The notes beneath the pieces were generated by a model, which saw only the letters and a list, made by a program, of their open reading frames with translations, had not been told where the DNA came from and did not search any database. The translations under genes were made by a program, and so were the position numbers. 64,000 nucleotides of DNA from Pseudoruegeria sp. SHC-113 (GTDB taxonomy: Bacteria; Pseudomonadota; Alphaproteobacteria; Rhodobacterales; Rhodobacteraceae), in contig NZ_JAHUBR010000001.1 of NCBI RefSeq assembly GCF_025376885.1, positions 2,852,001 through 2,916,000 on the forward strand, read 5' to 3'. How positions within the stretch are numbered: position 1 is the stretch's first letter; each line of letters opens with the position of its first letter. This document shows, piece by piece, positions 35,796 through 45,385 of this stretch.

Positions 35796-35887
35796 GGGCA
35801 CCCTTCTTGCGTCCGTTTACAGTTGCGCGGCAAACCCTTAGGGTCCGGGGACGTATTTTGACCGTGCTCAGGGATGAGGTCCAGCCC

Positions 35888-37066
35888 ATGTTTTCCGTTT
35901 CTCGCTTTGTCCGCAAACCGCTGAGGCTTCTGGCGCTTCCGCTGCTCAGCCTTACGCTTGCCGCCTGCCAGCCGGTCAGCACCGGGGGCAATTCCGGCCC
36001 CTCGATCAATACCAACAAACCCGTGCAGGTCGCGCTGCTGGTGCCCAAGGGCTCCGGCCAGTCCGGCGACGCTCTGGTAGCACAAAGCCTTGAAAACGCG
36101 GCCCGCCTCGCGATGGCCGATCTGGACGGCGTGACGATCGACCTGCGCGTCTACGACACCGCCGGTTCCGCCACACAGGCCTCTGCCGTGGCCACGCAGG
36201 CTGTGAACGAGGGTGCGAAGATCATCCTCGGCCCGCTCTACGCCCAATCGGCCAATGCCGCCGGGCTCGCCACCGCCTCGCGCAACGTCAATGTCATCGC
36301 CTTCTCCAACAACACCGAGATCGCCGGCGGCAATGTCTTCGTGCTGGGCAACACCTTTGAGAACACCGCCAACCGGATGGTCAGCTACGCCACCCGTCAG
36401 GGCAAACGCAACATGGTGATCGTCACCGCCGACAATCCGGCCGGCGCGCAGGGTGCCAATGCGATCCAGAGCGCGGCCAGCCGCTACGGGGCTTCCGTGG
36501 CCGGCGTGGTGCGCCACCAGTTCTCCCAGCAGGGCGTCATCGACGCGGTGCCTGCCGTGAAGTCCGCCATCCAGAGCAATGGCGCGGATTCGGTCTTCTT
36601 CACCTCCGACACCGCAGGTGCGCTGCCGCTCTTCACCCAGTTGCTGCCTGAATCTGGGATCGACCCGACCCTGACCAAATTCATGGGCCTCACCCGCTGG
36701 GACATCCCGGCCTCCACGCTGGAGTTGCCGGGCGTTCAGGGCGGCTGGTTTGCCCTGCCCGATCCGGGCCTGCGCAGCAATTTCACCTCGCGCTACAGCG
36801 CCACCTATGGCGGCTCGCCGCACCCGCTCGCCGGCCTCGCCTATGACGGCATCGCCGCCATCGGTGCCTCGGTGAAGGCCGGGCGATCTGATGCGCTGGC
36901 GAAATCGGGCCTCACGCAGGCCTCGGGCTTCGTAGGCGTTAACGGCATCTTCCGTTTCCTGCCTGATGGCACTAATGAACGCGGGATGGCGATCGGTGAG
37001 ATCCGCAACAACCAGGTAACTGTCATTGACCCTGCCCCGAGAAGTTTCAGCGGCGCCGGCTTCTGA
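35888..37066 (+). CDS. penicillin-binding protein activator (LpoA/LppC-like lipoprotein)
   Basis: A 392-residue protein with a lipoprotein signal (LSLTLAACQ, Cys at about residue 24) and a periplasmic-binding-protein-like fold, as in the C-terminal domain of LpoA. Typical stretches are VQVALLVPKGSGQSGDALVA, GAKIILGPLYAQSANAAG and VFVLGNTFENTANRM. It should sit at the inner leaflet of the outer membrane and stimulate a peptidoglycan synthase. The ATG at 35888 gives the signal peptide. Its end overlaps the proposed glnD start by 41 bases. Confidence 0.88.
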   Translation: MFSVSRFVRKPLRLLALPLLSLTLAACQPVSTGGNSGPSINTNKPVQVALLVPKGSGQSGDALVAQSLENAARLAMADLDGVTIDLRVYDTAGSATQASAVATQAVNEGAKIILGPLYAQSANAAGLATASRNVNVIAFSNNTEIAGGNVFVLGNTFENTANRMVSYATRQGKRNMVIVTADNPAGAQGANAIQSAASRYGASVAGVVRHQFSQQGVIDAVPAVKSAIQSNGADSVFFTSDTAGALPLFTQLLPESGIDPTLTKFMGLTRWDIPASTLELPGVQGGWFALPDPGLRSNFTSRYSATYGGSPHPLAGLAYDGIAAIGASVKAGRSDALAKSGLTQASGFVGVNGIFRFLPDGTNERGMAIGEIRNNQVTVIDPAPRSFSGAGF

Positions 37067-39836
37067 GCGGCCCCGCTTCACGGTCCCGGCCCCGGCGGAG
37101 CTGATCTGCCCGGCGGCCGAGATCTTCGATCCCGAAACCGTGCGCGCGGCCCTCGTGGCCGCGTTTGGCGATGATGCCGATTGCCGCGACATCCGAGCCA
37201 CGACGGTGACCTGCCTTGCCAAGGCCCAGAAAGACGGGCGCGCGCGCATCGCAGAAGCCTTCGCAGCCGATCCGCTGAAGGCCCGCGCCACCACCTCGGC
37301 CTATACCTACCTCACCGATTGCCTCGTTACGATGGCCTTCGAGGTCGCCACGCAATGGCTGCACCGGGTGCAGACGCCCACCACGGGCGAGCGCATCTCG
37401 GTGCTGGCGGTGGGCGGCTATGGCCGGGCCGAGATGGCGCCGTTCTCCGATGTCGATCTGTTGTTCCTGACGCCTTACAAGATCACCGCCTGGGCGGAGA
37501 GCGTGATCGAATCCATGCTCTACATCCTCTGGGATCTGCGCCTGAAGGTGGGCCACGCCAGCCGCACGGTGAAGGATTGCCTGCGGCTCGGGCGCGAGGA
37601 TTACACCATCCGCACCGCCCTTCTGGAAAACCGCTTCCTGATCGGCGACCGCAAGCTGGCCAATGAGCTCAATACTGTGCTCACGAGCCAGCTTTTCGCC
37701 AATTCGGCCTCGGAGTTCATCGAGGCCAAGCTCGCCGAGCGCGGCGAGCGCCACCGCAAGCAGGGCCTGCGCTACGTGGTGGAGCCCAACATCAAGGAGG
37801 GCAAGGGCGGCCTGCGCGATCTGCAGTCGCTGTTCTGGATCGCCAAGTATATCCACGGCGTGCAGGACACAGCCGAGCTGGTGAAACTGGGCGTGTTCAC
37901 CCGCGATGAATACCGCAATTTCGAACGCGCCGAGCGCTTCCTCTGGGCCACGCGCTGCCATCTGCACCTGATCGCGGGCCGCGCCACCGAACAGCTCACC
38001 TTCGACATGCAGGTCGAGGTGGCCGACGCCATGGGCTACACCGATCACGGCGGCCGCCGGGCGGTGGAGCATTTCATGCAGGCCTATTTCCGCCACGCCA
38101 CCCGCGTGGGCGAGCTGACCCGGATCTTCCTCACCAAGCTCGAAGCCAGCCACGTCAAGAAGGCCCCCTCGCTCGTCGGGCTGTTCCGCCGCCGCAAGCG
38201 GGTGAAGCCGGGCTACAAGCTGGTGCAGAACCGGCTGACCTACGCGAGCGAGAGGGAATTCCTCTCCGACAAGCTGAACCTGCTGCGCATCTTCGAGGAA
38301 GCCCTGCGCACGGGTTACCTGATCCACCCGGACGCGATGCGCACGATCACGGCGAACCTCGATCTGATCGACGACGAGATGCGCGCCGACAAGGAGGCCG
38401 TGCGGCTCTTCCTCGGGCTGATGCTCAAGCACGGCAACCCGGAGCGCGCGCTGCGCCGGATGAACGAGCTGGGCGTGCTGGCGGCCTTCATCCCCGAGTT
38501 CGAGCCCATCGTCGCGATGATGCAGTTCAACATGTATCATTCCTACACGGTGGACGAGCACACGATCCAATGCATCAAGACACTGGCGCGCATCGAACAT
38601 GGCGAGCTGGTGGAAGAGCTGCCCGTGGCCTCGGGCATCCTGAAGGAAGGCGTGAACCGCAAGGTGCTCTATGTGGCCCTGCTGCTGCATGACATCGGCA
38701 AGGGGCGGCCCGAGGATCACTCCATCCTCGGCGCGCAGATCGCACGGAAGGTGGCCCCGCGCCTTGGGCTGAAGAAAAGCGAATGCGAAACCGTCGAATG
38801 GCTTGTGCGCAATCACCTGCTGATGTCGGACACCGCCCAGAAGCGCGACATCTCCGATCCGGCCACGGTGCGCGGCTTCGCCAAGCAGGTGGCCACGCAG
38901 GAGCGGCTGGATCTGCTCACCGTGCTCACCGTCTGCGACATCCGCGGCGTTGGCCCGAGTGTCTGGAACAACTGGAAGGCCACCCTGCTGCGCAACCTCC
39001 ACGCCGAAACCGACCATGCGCTGGAGAACGGGCTGGCGGATCTGAACCGCGGCAAGCGCGAGGCCGAGGCCAAGCGTGCCCTGCGCGAGGCGCTGGCCGA
39101 CTGGGATCCCAAGGATCTGCGCGAAGAGGTCAAGCGCCACTACGGCCCCTACTGGCAGGGGCTCGACACCGAAGCTCACGTCAAGATGGCGCATCTGCTC
39201 AAGGGCATCCGCACCGACGAGATCCGCATCGACGTCTGGCCTGATGAAACCCATGACGCCACCCGCGTCTGCTTCTCCATGGCCGATCACCCCGGCATCT
39301 TCTCCCGCCTCGCCGGGGCGCTGGCGCTTGTGGGGGCCAACGTCGTGGACGCGCGCACCTACACCACGGCGGATGGGTTCATCACCACGGTGTTCTGGGT
39401 TCAGGACGCCGAGCACCACCCCTACGAAATCAGCCGCCTGCCCCGTCTGCGCCAGATGATCGAGCGCACGCTCAAGGGCGAAGTGATCGCGGGCAAGGCG
39501 CTGGCGAGCCGCGACAAGGTCAAGAAACGCGAACGCGAGTTCCGCGTGCCCACCAACATCACCTTCGACAACGAGGGCAGCGAGATCTACACGATCATCG
39601 AGGTCGACACCCGTGACCGCGCAGGCCTGCTCTTCGACCTCACCCGGACGCTGGCCAACGCCAATATGAACATCGCCACCGCCCAGATCGCCACCTACGG
39701 CGTGCAGGCGGTGGATGTGTTCTACGTGAAGGACATGTTCGGGCTGAAGCTTTACGCCGAGAGCAAGCAGAAGGCGCTGGAGGCCAAGCTGCGCGACGCC
39801 ATCGAAAAGGGCGTTGAGCGGGCGGGCGCCGCATGA
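37026..39836 (+). CDS. glnD: bifunctional uridylyltransferase/uridylyl-removing enzyme (PII)
   Basis: A 936-residue nitrogen sensor that uridylylates PII when glutamine is low and deuridylylates it when high. The nucleotidyltransferase domain has VLAVGGYGRAEMAPFSDVDL. The HD domain has HTIQCIKTLARIEHG and ALLLHDIGKGRPEDHS. Two C-terminal ACT domains follow (HPGIFSRLAGALALVGANVV and RDRAGLLFDLTRTLANANM). The start is uncertain: a TTG at 37026 with AGGTAA upstream overlaps the lipoprotein gene, and no ATG occurs before the domain begins. murJ starts 4 bases before its stop codon ends. Confidence 0.95.
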   Translation: MTLPREVSAAPASERPRFTVPAPAELICPAAEIFDPETVRAALVAAFGDDADCRDIRATTVTCLAKAQKDGRARIAEAFAADPLKARATTSAYTYLTDCLVTMAFEVATQWLHRVQTPTTGERISVLAVGGYGRAEMAPFSDVDLLFLTPYKITAWAESVIESMLYILWDLRLKVGHASRTVKDCLRLGREDYTIRTALLENRFLIGDRKLANELNTVLTSQLFANSASEFIEAKLAERGERHRKQGLRYVVEPNIKEGKGGLRDLQSLFWIAKYIHGVQDTAELVKLGVFTRDEYRNFERAERFLWATRCHLHLIAGRATEQLTFDMQVEVADAMGYTDHGGRRAVEHFMQAYFRHATRVGELTRIFLTKLEASHVKKAPSLVGLFRRRKRVKPGYKLVQNRLTYASEREFLSDKLNLLRIFEEALRTGYLIHPDAMRTITANLDLIDDEMRADKEAVRLFLGLMLKHGNPERALRRMNELGVLAAFIPEFEPIVAMMQFNMYHSYTVDEHTIQCIKTLARIEHGELVEELPVASGILKEGVNRKVLYVALLLHDIGKGRPEDHSILGAQIARKVAPRLGLKKSECETVEWLVRNHLLMSDTAQKRDISDPATVRGFAKQVATQERLDLLTVLTVCDIRGVGPSVWNNWKATLLRNLHAETDHALENGLADLNRGKREAEAKRALREALADWDPKDLREEVKRHYGPYWQGLDTEAHVKMAHLLKGIRTDEIRIDVWPDETHDATRVCFSMADHPGIFSRLAGALALVGANVVDARTYTTADGFITTVFWVQDAEHHPYEISRLPRLRQMIERTLKGEVIAGKALASRDKVKKREREFRVPTNITFDNEGSEIYTIIEVDTRDRAGLLFDLTRTLANANMNIATAQIATYGVQAVDVFYVKDMFGLKLYAESKQKALEAKLRDAIEKGVERAGAA

Positions 39837-41374
39837 AGCAAATCCGCCTGATGGCCGGGTTCCTGACGGTGGGCGTCTGGACGCTGCTGTCACGGCTCAT
39901 GGGCTTCGTGCGCGACATCATGATCGCGAGCTACCTTGGCGCGGGGCCAGTGGCGGAGGCTTTCTTGATCGCCTTTTCCCTGCCCAACATGTTCCGCCGC
40001 TTCTTCGCCGAAGGGGCGTTCAACATGGCCTTCGTGCCGATGTTCTCCAAGAAGCTCGAAGGCGGCGAAGATGCCGCCGGTTTCGCGCGGGAGGCTTTTA
40101 CCGGGCTGGCCACGGTGGTGCTTGTCTTCACCCTGATCGCGCAAGCCGCGATGCCGTGGCTCGTGCTGGCGATGGCTTCGGGCTTTCTGGCCGACGAGCG
40201 CTTTGATCTGGCGGTGCATTACGGGCGCATCGCCTTTCCTTATATCCTCTTCATCTCGCTGGCGGCGCTGCTCTCGGGCGTGCTGAACGCCGCCGGGCGT
40301 TTCGTGGCCGCGGCGGCAGCGCCGGTGTTGCTGAACGTCCTCTTCATCGGCGCGATGGTTCTGGCGGCCCAGTTTGGCTGGCCGATCGGGGAGGCGATCG
40401 TCTGGACAGTGCCTCTGGCAGGCATCGCCCAGCTGGCGCTTGTCTGGTGGGCCGCCGGGCGCGCGGGCTTTCCGATCCGCCTGCAGCGGCCCCGGCTGAC
40501 GCCGGACATGAAGCGCCTCGCTGTGATCGCCGCACCGGCGGCCCTTGCAGGCGGCGTGGTGCAGGTGAACCTCCTCGTGGGGCGGCAGGTGGCGAGCTTC
40601 TTTGACGGGGCCATTGCCTGGCTCAACTACGCGGATCGGCTCTATCAACTGCCGCTCGGCGTGGTGGGCATCGCCATTGGCGTGGTGCTGCTGCCCGACC
40701 TCTCCCGCCGTCTTAGGGCGGGCGATGCGGCGGGCGGGCAAGCGGCGCTGAGCCGCGCGGGCGAGGTCTCGCTCGCGCTCACCGTGCCCTGCGCGGTGGC
40801 CTTGGTGGTGATCCCGCAACAGCTGATCGGCGTTCTCTTTGAACGCGGGGCCTTTGGCCCTGCCGACACGGCAGCCACGGCGGCGGCGCTGGCGATCTAC
40901 GGGCTGGGCCTTCCGGCCTTCGTGCTGCAGAAGGTGCTCCAGCCGCTCTATTTCGCGCGAGAAGACACCAAAACCCCGTTCCGCTTCGCGCTTGTGACGA
41001 TGGTGATCAACCTCGTCGTGGCCATCGGCGCGGCCTTCTGGATCGGTTATCTGGCGGCGGCGGTGGCGACCTCGCTTTCCGGATGGGTCATGGTGCTTCT
41101 GCTCTGGCGCAAATCGCGCGAGATGGGACCAGAGGCGCAGTTCGACGCCCGCTTCCGCAACCGCTGGTGGCGGATCGTGCTGACCTCGCTGATCATGGGC
41201 GGCTGGCTCGTGGCCTGCGCCTACGCGCTTGCGCCGATGTTTGCCGCAGGCGCACTGCGCTATCTGGCGCTGGCCATCGTGATCGTCTCGGGGATCATCG
41301 TCTATTTCTCCGTCGGCCATGTGCTGAACGCGGTGCGCCTGAGCGAATTCAAAGCGGCGGTGAAACGGGGCTAA
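39833..41374 (+). CDS. murJ: lipid II flippase
   Basis: A 513-residue MATE-like membrane protein with about 14 transmembrane segments that flips lipid II to the periplasm. It starts MKQIRLMAGFLTVGVWTLLS. Hallmarks are RLMGFVRDIMIASYLGAG, SLPNMFRRFFAEGAFN and FVLQKVLQPLYFAREDTKTP. It overlaps glnD by 4 bases, an order common in alphaproteobacteria. A pair of inverted repeats follows before the convergent rhomboid-like gene. Confidence 0.96.
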   Translation: MKQIRLMAGFLTVGVWTLLSRLMGFVRDIMIASYLGAGPVAEAFLIAFSLPNMFRRFFAEGAFNMAFVPMFSKKLEGGEDAAGFAREAFTGLATVVLVFTLIAQAAMPWLVLAMASGFLADERFDLAVHYGRIAFPYILFISLAALLSGVLNAAGRFVAAAAAPVLLNVLFIGAMVLAAQFGWPIGEAIVWTVPLAGIAQLALVWWAAGRAGFPIRLQRPRLTPDMKRLAVIAAPAALAGGVVQVNLLVGRQVASFFDGAIAWLNYADRLYQLPLGVVGIAIGVVLLPDLSRRLRAGDAAGGQAALSRAGEVSLALTVPCAVALVVIPQQLIGVLFERGAFGPADTAATAAALAIYGLGLPAFVLQKVLQPLYFAREDTKTPFRFALVTMVINLVVAIGAAFWIGYLAAAVATSLSGWVMVLLLWRKSREMGPEAQFDARFRNRWWRIVLTSLIMGGWLVACAYALAPMFAAGALRYLALAIVIVSGIIVYFSVGHVLNAVRLSEFKAAVKRG

Positions 41375-41377
41375 ACA

Positions 41378-41550
41378 GAGGGCCAGCGGCCCGGAACAAG
41401 GCCGCAGGCCGCCGGGCCAGCGGCGGACCGTCCCGGCGGTCTGCCGCTTTGGCGGGATCAGCGCGACGGTTGAGGTTTTTCGGTCTTGGCTGGCATAAAG
41501 CGCGCAGGCCTGAAGGAGGAGCGGCAGCCCACGGTCCGCCGCTGGCCCTC
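41378..41550. repeat. long-range inverted repeats between murJ and the rhomboid-like gene
   Basis: GGGCCAGCGGCGGACCGT (41414-41431) is exactly inverted at 41531-41548, with 99 bp between. A third partial copy, GAGGGCCAGCGG (41378-41389), is exactly inverted at 41539-41550. The 177-base gap has no other gene I can support. It may be a structured 3' end shared by two convergent transcripts, or the remains of a small mobile element. Confidence 0.7.
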
Positions 41551-41551
41551 C

Positions 41552-42232
41552 CTACCTCCGGCGCACCACCGCCAGCACGCGTTTCCAGCCGCCCGGCACC
41601 AGCAGGAAGCTCACGCCGAAGCCCGTGGCAAAGCCGGCCAGATCCGCCACCCATTCCCGGCTGCCGCCAAAGAGGATGCCCCACAGAAGCTGGATCCCCA
41701 GCAGGAAGGCAATCAGTGAAAACGCGCGGTATTTGTTCGCGCCCCGTGCCGCCAGATCGACCCACATCAGGAAGGTGAAGGAGCCGATCAGCCCGTAGAC
41801 CGCCGGATAGCCGCCAACCAGCGGCACCGGATCGTTCAGCAAGAGCCCATAGGCCAGCGCGCCCATTGCGGCGGAGCCGAAGAAGATCAGCAGCACCGCC
41901 CACCACGAAAAGATCTCCCCGGCCATCTTGCCCAGCGCCAGCAGGAAGACGAGCACGAAAAGCGTGTGGGTGAAGGTCACATGCACCAGCGGGTAGGACA
42001 CAAACCGCACCAGCATGTCGGGGCGGTAAATGCCATTGGCCAGCATCCAGTCAAACAGATCGCCCGAGAAGGCAAAGCGCTGCACCGCATCCAGCCGCCA
42101 GCCCGCGCCGCCGGAAATAATCCCCCGCTCCCCGAGCGTGAAAGCCACCTCCAACCCGAAGATCAGCAGGGCCAGCCCCACCACCACCGGCGGCAAGGGA
42201 TTGATCGGGGATTCCTCGTAGGGGCTGCTCAT
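41552..42232 (-). CDS. rhomboid-fold membrane protein lacking catalytic residues
   Basis: A 226-residue protein with about six hydrophobic segments and the overall rhomboid pattern, including [13 protein letters not shown] (the L1/TM2 His region) and a small C-terminal segment. In active rhomboids the Ser lies in a GxSG motif followed by a tyrosine-containing helix; here the aligned stretch is [12 protein letters not shown], with Tyr at the Ser position and Pro at the Gly. The catalytic His of TM6 (AHxxG) aligns with Asp in [11 protein letters not shown]. It is therefore probably a pseudoprotease, which may bind membrane proteins rather than cut them. It is divergent from trpS. Confidence 0.85.
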   Translation of the reverse strand: MSSPYEESPINPLPPVVVGLALLIFGLEVAFTLGERGIISGGAGWRLDAVQRFAFSGDLFDWMLANGIYRPDMLVRFVSYPLVHVTFTHTLFVLVFLLALGKMAGEIFSWWAVLLIFFGSAAMGALAYGLLLNDPVPLVGGYPAVYGLIGSFTFLMWVDLAARGANKYRAFSLIAFLLGIQLLWGILFGGSREWVADLAGFATGFGVSFLLVPGGWKRVLAVVRRR

Positions 42233-42312
42233 GCTCTCGCTCCATCCGGTTGACGGCTTGTGCCCCCATCGGTAAGCGAGCCGTGTATAGAAATCCAGAC
42301 GGAGTACGCATC

Positions 42313-43335
42313 ATGACGGAGGTGGTCCACACACCGCGCGTCTTTTCGGGGATCCAGCCCTCGGGCAACCTGACCCTCGGAAACTACCTTGGCGCCATCA
42401 AGCGCTTTGTTGAAATGCAGGACAGCGGCATCGAGACGCTCTACTGCATGGTCGATCTTCACGCGATCACCGTCTGGCAAAACCCTGAGGATCTGCGCCG
42501 CGCGACGCGCGAAGTCGCCGCCGGTTTCATCGCCTCGGGCCTTGATCCGGCGAAATCCATCCTCTTCAACCAGAGCCAGGTGCCCGAGCACGCCCAGTTG
42601 GGCTGGATCTTCAACTGTGTCGCCCGCATGGGCTGGCTTAACCGGATGACCCAGTTCAAGGACAAGGCCGGCAAGAACCGTGAGAACGCTTCGGTGGGCC
42701 TTTTCGCCTACCCGAACCTCATGGCCGCCGACATCCTGATCTACCACGCGACGCACGTACCCGTGGGCGAGGATCAGAAGCAGCACCTCGAACTGACGCG
42801 TGACATCGCGACGAAGTTCAACAACGACTTCGGCGTTGATTTCTTCCCGATCACCGAGCCGGTGATCGAGGGCGCGGCGACGCGGGTGATGAGCTTGCGC
42901 GATGGCGCGAAGAAGATGAGCAAATCGGACCCGTCCGACATGAGCCGGATCAACATGACCGATGACGCCGACGCCATCGCCAAGAAGATCCGCAAGGCGA
43001 AAACCGACCCGGACGCCCTACCGAGCGAGGCCGGGGGCCTTGCCGAGCGCCCGGAGGCGAAGAACCTCGTCAACATCTACGCCGCGCTGTCGGAGCAGAG
43101 CGTGGATGCCGTGCTCGCGGATGTCGGCGGCAAGGCGTTCTCGGAGTTCAAGCCGATGCTCGCCGATCTGGCCGTGGCCAAGCTTTCGCCGATCGCCGCT
43201 GAAATGGCGCGTCTGATGGAAGACACCGCCGAGATCGACCGGATCCTCGGCGACGGTGCCAAACGCGCCCAAGCCATCGCCGCGCCGATCCTCGATCAGA
43301 CCTACGACATCGTCGGCATGGTCCGCTCGCGCTAA
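42313..43335 (+). CDS. trpS: tryptophanyl-tRNA synthetase
   Basis: A 340-residue class I aminoacyl-tRNA synthetase. [20 protein letters not shown] contains the HIGH-equivalent TLGN, and [14 protein letters not shown] is the KMSKS loop. [20 protein letters not shown] is also characteristic. GGAG at 42301-42304 supports the ATG at 42313; the frame opens at 42250. A strong terminator follows. Confidence 0.97.
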   Translation: MTEVVHTPRVFSGIQPSGNLTLGNYLGAIKRFVEMQDSGIETLYCMVDLHAITVWQNPEDLRRATREVAAGFIASGLDPAKSILFNQSQVPEHAQLGWIFNCVARMGWLNRMTQFKDKAGKNRENASVGLFAYPNLMAADILIYHATHVPVGEDQKQHLELTRDIATKFNNDFGVDFFPITEPVIEGAATRVMSLRDGAKKMSKSDPSDMSRINMTDDADAIAKKIRKAKTDPDALPSEAGGLAERPEAKNLVNIYAALSEQSVDAVLADVGGKAFSEFKPMLADLAVAKLSPIAAEMARLMEDTAEIDRILGDGAKRAQAIAAPILDQTYDIVGMVRSR

Positions 43336-43352
43336 GGGCGCTTGAGTAAATG

Positions 43353-43386
43353 CGGGCGCGGAGGGATCTCCCTTCGCGCCCGTTTT
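43353..43386 (+). terminator. trpS terminator
   Basis: A 13-bp stem (43353-43365 with 43370-43382, including one G-U pair) closes a 4-base loop and is followed by TTTT, 18 bases after the trpS stop. Confidence 0.9.
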
Positions 43387-43391
43387 CGCGC

Positions 43392-44027
43392 CTACTCCAC
43401 GCTCAGGCGGCAGAGGATGGTGTTGTCCTGCTCCAGATCCGGCCCCCAGATCAGCTGCGCCGAGGCGTCCCAGGAGATGCGGTCATAGCCGTCCTTGGGG
43501 CTTACGTCCGCTTCTGCATAGAGGCTGGCCGCCTGCCAGCCAGAGGCATCGAAACCGGGCTGATCCCAGCCCTCCGGTTCCTCAGAGGCCGTGAAACCGC
43601 AGGCCCCTTCCCCGGCGACGGGGCTGTCGACCTTCTCGCAGGACTTGTCCACCGGGGCATGGTGGATCACGAGGCACTGCCAGCTTGCGTCGCTCACCGC
43701 CGCGATCGCTCCGGCTGCGTCGAAGATCTGCAGGATCACGCCCCCATCGCCCATCTGCTGACGCCCGGTGCCGATGTATTCGAGCCCGGTGTCGTTTTCC
43801 TTGAAATCCTTGGCCACGAGCCCCAGCACGAAGGGGCGTTCGGCCTCGAAGGTGAAGCTTTCGGCATTAAACGAGCGTTCCGTCGTGATCGATACGCTGT
43901 CTTCCGCCACCTGCTGCCCATCGACGCGCAACTCGAACCAGTTGTCGGCCCAGACATCGGCTGAAAACGGCTCCGCCGAAAGCGCGGCGGGCAGAAGGGC
44001 AAGGGCGGCGGCCATTTGGATCTTCAT
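43392..44027 (-). CDS. secreted hypothetical protein
   Basis: A 211-residue protein that I cannot place in a named family. It has a Sec signal peptide (MKIQMAAALALLPAALSAEP) and a beta-rich mature part. WADNWFELRVDGQQVAED and WDQPGFDASGWQAASLYAEA are reminiscent of galactose-binding-like beta-sandwich domains. Four to five cysteines in the second half (for example SWQCLVIHH, KSCEK, GACGF, LCRLS) could form disulfides. AGGAG lies 6 bases before the ATG at 44027. The frame is open to 44147 but that part overlaps the GNAT gene. Confidence 0.75.
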   Translation of the reverse strand: MKIQMAAALALLPAALSAEPFSADVWADNWFELRVDGQQVAEDSVSITTERSFNAESFTFEAERPFVLGLVAKDFKENDTGLEYIGTGRQQMGDGGVILQIFDAAGAIAAVSDASWQCLVIHHAPVDKSCEKVDSPVAGEGACGFTASEEPEGWDQPGFDASGWQAASLYAEADVSPKDGYDRISWDASAQLIWGPDLEQDNTILCRLSVE

Positions 44028-44100
44028 GGAAATCTCCTGTTCTGTATGTCGGTTGAACGCGCGAGTGGCGGGGTTCCGTCGCGGGATCGGGAAAGTAAGC

Positions 44101-44571
44101 CTAAAGCGCCTTGCCATAGCGCGCCGCCTGCACGTTGCGGCTGACAAAGCCCATCCCCTCGTAGGCCCGGCGCGCCTGCCAGTTGGCGGGGTCCGCGCTC
44201 ACCGTCAGGCTTGTGCAGCCCAAGGCCCGCCCCAAAGCCTCGGCATGGGCCACGAGCGCCTTGCCCACACCGGCCCCGCGATGGGCGGGCGCGACGTAGA
44301 GGTGATGCAGGTCAAGCCCGCGTCGGCTGAAATGCAAGAGCCCGGCGTCGCGCAGCGCAGCGTAGCCGACGCATGCGCCGCCGATCTCGGCCACAAGCCC
44401 GCGCACCCAGGCCTGCGGCCCGAAGAGCGCGCTTTGAAGGCCATCCGCTTCCACCTCGACCACATCGCCATGATGGGCCGCCAGCGCGGTGATCATCGCC
44501 AGCAGCGCGGGCACGTCGCCGGGCTGCGCGGCGCGCACCTGTATTCGCGTTTTGTCTGGTAAGTCTGTCAT
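44101..44571 (-). CDS. GNAT family N-acetyltransferase
   Basis: A 156-residue acetyltransferase. The acetyl-CoA-binding motif A is visible in DLHHLYVAPAHRGAGVGKAL (V-x-P-x-x-R-G-x-G-x-G), and motif B follows in LTVSADPANWQARRAYEGMG. The substrate cannot be inferred. It lies between the secreted hypothetical gene and the L,D-transpeptidase, all on the minus strand but separated by a terminator on the transpeptidase side. Confidence 0.88.
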   Translation of the reverse strand: MTDLPDKTRIQVRAAQPGDVPALLAMITALAAHHGDVVEVEADGLQSALFGPQAWVRGLVAEIGGACVGYAALRDAGLLHFSRRGLDLHHLYVAPAHRGAGVGKALVAHAEALGRALGCTSLTVSADPANWQARRAYEGMGFVSRNVQAARYGKAL

Positions 44572-44607
44572 CGTCCTTGGCTCCTGAAGCCGCCGGACGG
44601 ATCGACA

Positions 44608-44634
44608 TGAAAAAACCGCCCAGCGGCGGTTTCT
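44608..44634 (-). terminator. terminator of the L,D-transpeptidase gene
   Basis: On the minus strand AAACCGCC pairs with GGCGGTTT around GCTG and runs into TTTTTCATG. It also has a short T-rich tail on the plus strand. It lies 140 bases after the transpeptidase stop. Confidence 0.8.
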
Positions 44635-44773
44635 TATCTCGCAACACCTGCTGCCGACCGCCCCTTATGGAAAGCGGGTAAAAAAGTAGGCGGCAGAGAG
44701 GGTGCGTTGATCGGTCATGTCCTAGGCCTAGCGGGCCTGCGCCAACCGATCAAGCCTTAAGCGCCGGACCGGC

Positions 44774-45385
44774 TCAGATCAGGCGCACCTGTGTGCCGAC
44801 CTTGGCCAGATCGAACAGCTCCTGAATCTGGGAGTTGTACAGCCCGATACAGCCCGAGGACGACTTCCGCCCGATCTTGCGCGTGTCATGCGTGCCGTGG
44901 ATGCGGTAGTATGTCCAGCTCAGGTACAGCGCGTGGCTGCCGAGCGGGTTGTCCGGGCCGGGGCCGACAACTTCGGGCAGTGTCGGGTTGCGCTCCAGCA
45001 TCGAGGGCGTGGGCCGCCACGTGGGGCCGACAACCTTCTGCACCACTTCGGTGTAGCCAAGCCGCGTCAGATCTTCCGTGAGCGGCACGGAGGACGGGTA
45101 GAGCTTGTAGATCGTGCCTTCCTCGTTCCAGAAATGCACCACGCGGGAGGTGGTATCGCAGAGGATCACGCCGTTCTTGCGGCTGTCGAAGTGATCCTGC
45201 CACTGGGCGGCGCGGAAGCTCGAGGTGTTGCGCTGAACCTTCGGCTGGTAGACCTGCCCCGGCACCGGGCCATCGGCGTCGGCGTTCCAGTCCTGCGCAC
45301 GCAGGAGCGTCGGGGCGCAGAGCATGGCACTGGCAGACAGGCCAAGGCGCAGCGCGGCGCGGCGGGACAGACGGGAATCACTCAT
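44774..45385 (-). CDS. L,D-transpeptidase (YkuD domain), Tat-exported
   Basis: A 203-residue periplasmic enzyme. The N terminus SRLSRRAALRLGLSASA looks like a Tat signal (twin Arg then hydrophobic). The catalytic YkuD motif is in YRIHGTHDTRK and KSSSGCIGLYNSQ, with the nucleophilic Cys. It makes 3-3 peptidoglycan cross-links or attaches proteins to the wall. GAGG precedes the ATG at 45385; the upstream extension to 45418 is not needed. Confidence 0.92.
   Translation of the reverse strand: MSDSRLSRRAALRLGLSASAMLCAPTLLRAQDWNADADGPVPGQVYQPKVQRNTSSFRAAQWQDHFDSRKNGVILCDTTSRVVHFWNEEGTIYKLYPSSVPLTEDLTRLGYTEVVQKVVGPTWRPTPSMLERNPTLPEVVGPGPDNPLGSHALYLSWTYYRIHGTHDTRKIGRKSSSGCIGLYNSQIQELFDLAKVGTQVRLI

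Noticed and set aside
37047-39893. A 948-residue minus-strand frame opposite glnD
   Set aside because: It is an antisense shadow produced by codon bias. glnD on the plus strand carries all expected motifs.
41349-41906. A minus-strand frame of 185 residues across the murJ end and the rhomboid-like gene
   Set aside because: It is out of frame with the rhomboid-like protein and runs through the inverted repeats. It has low-complexity Arg/Gly content.
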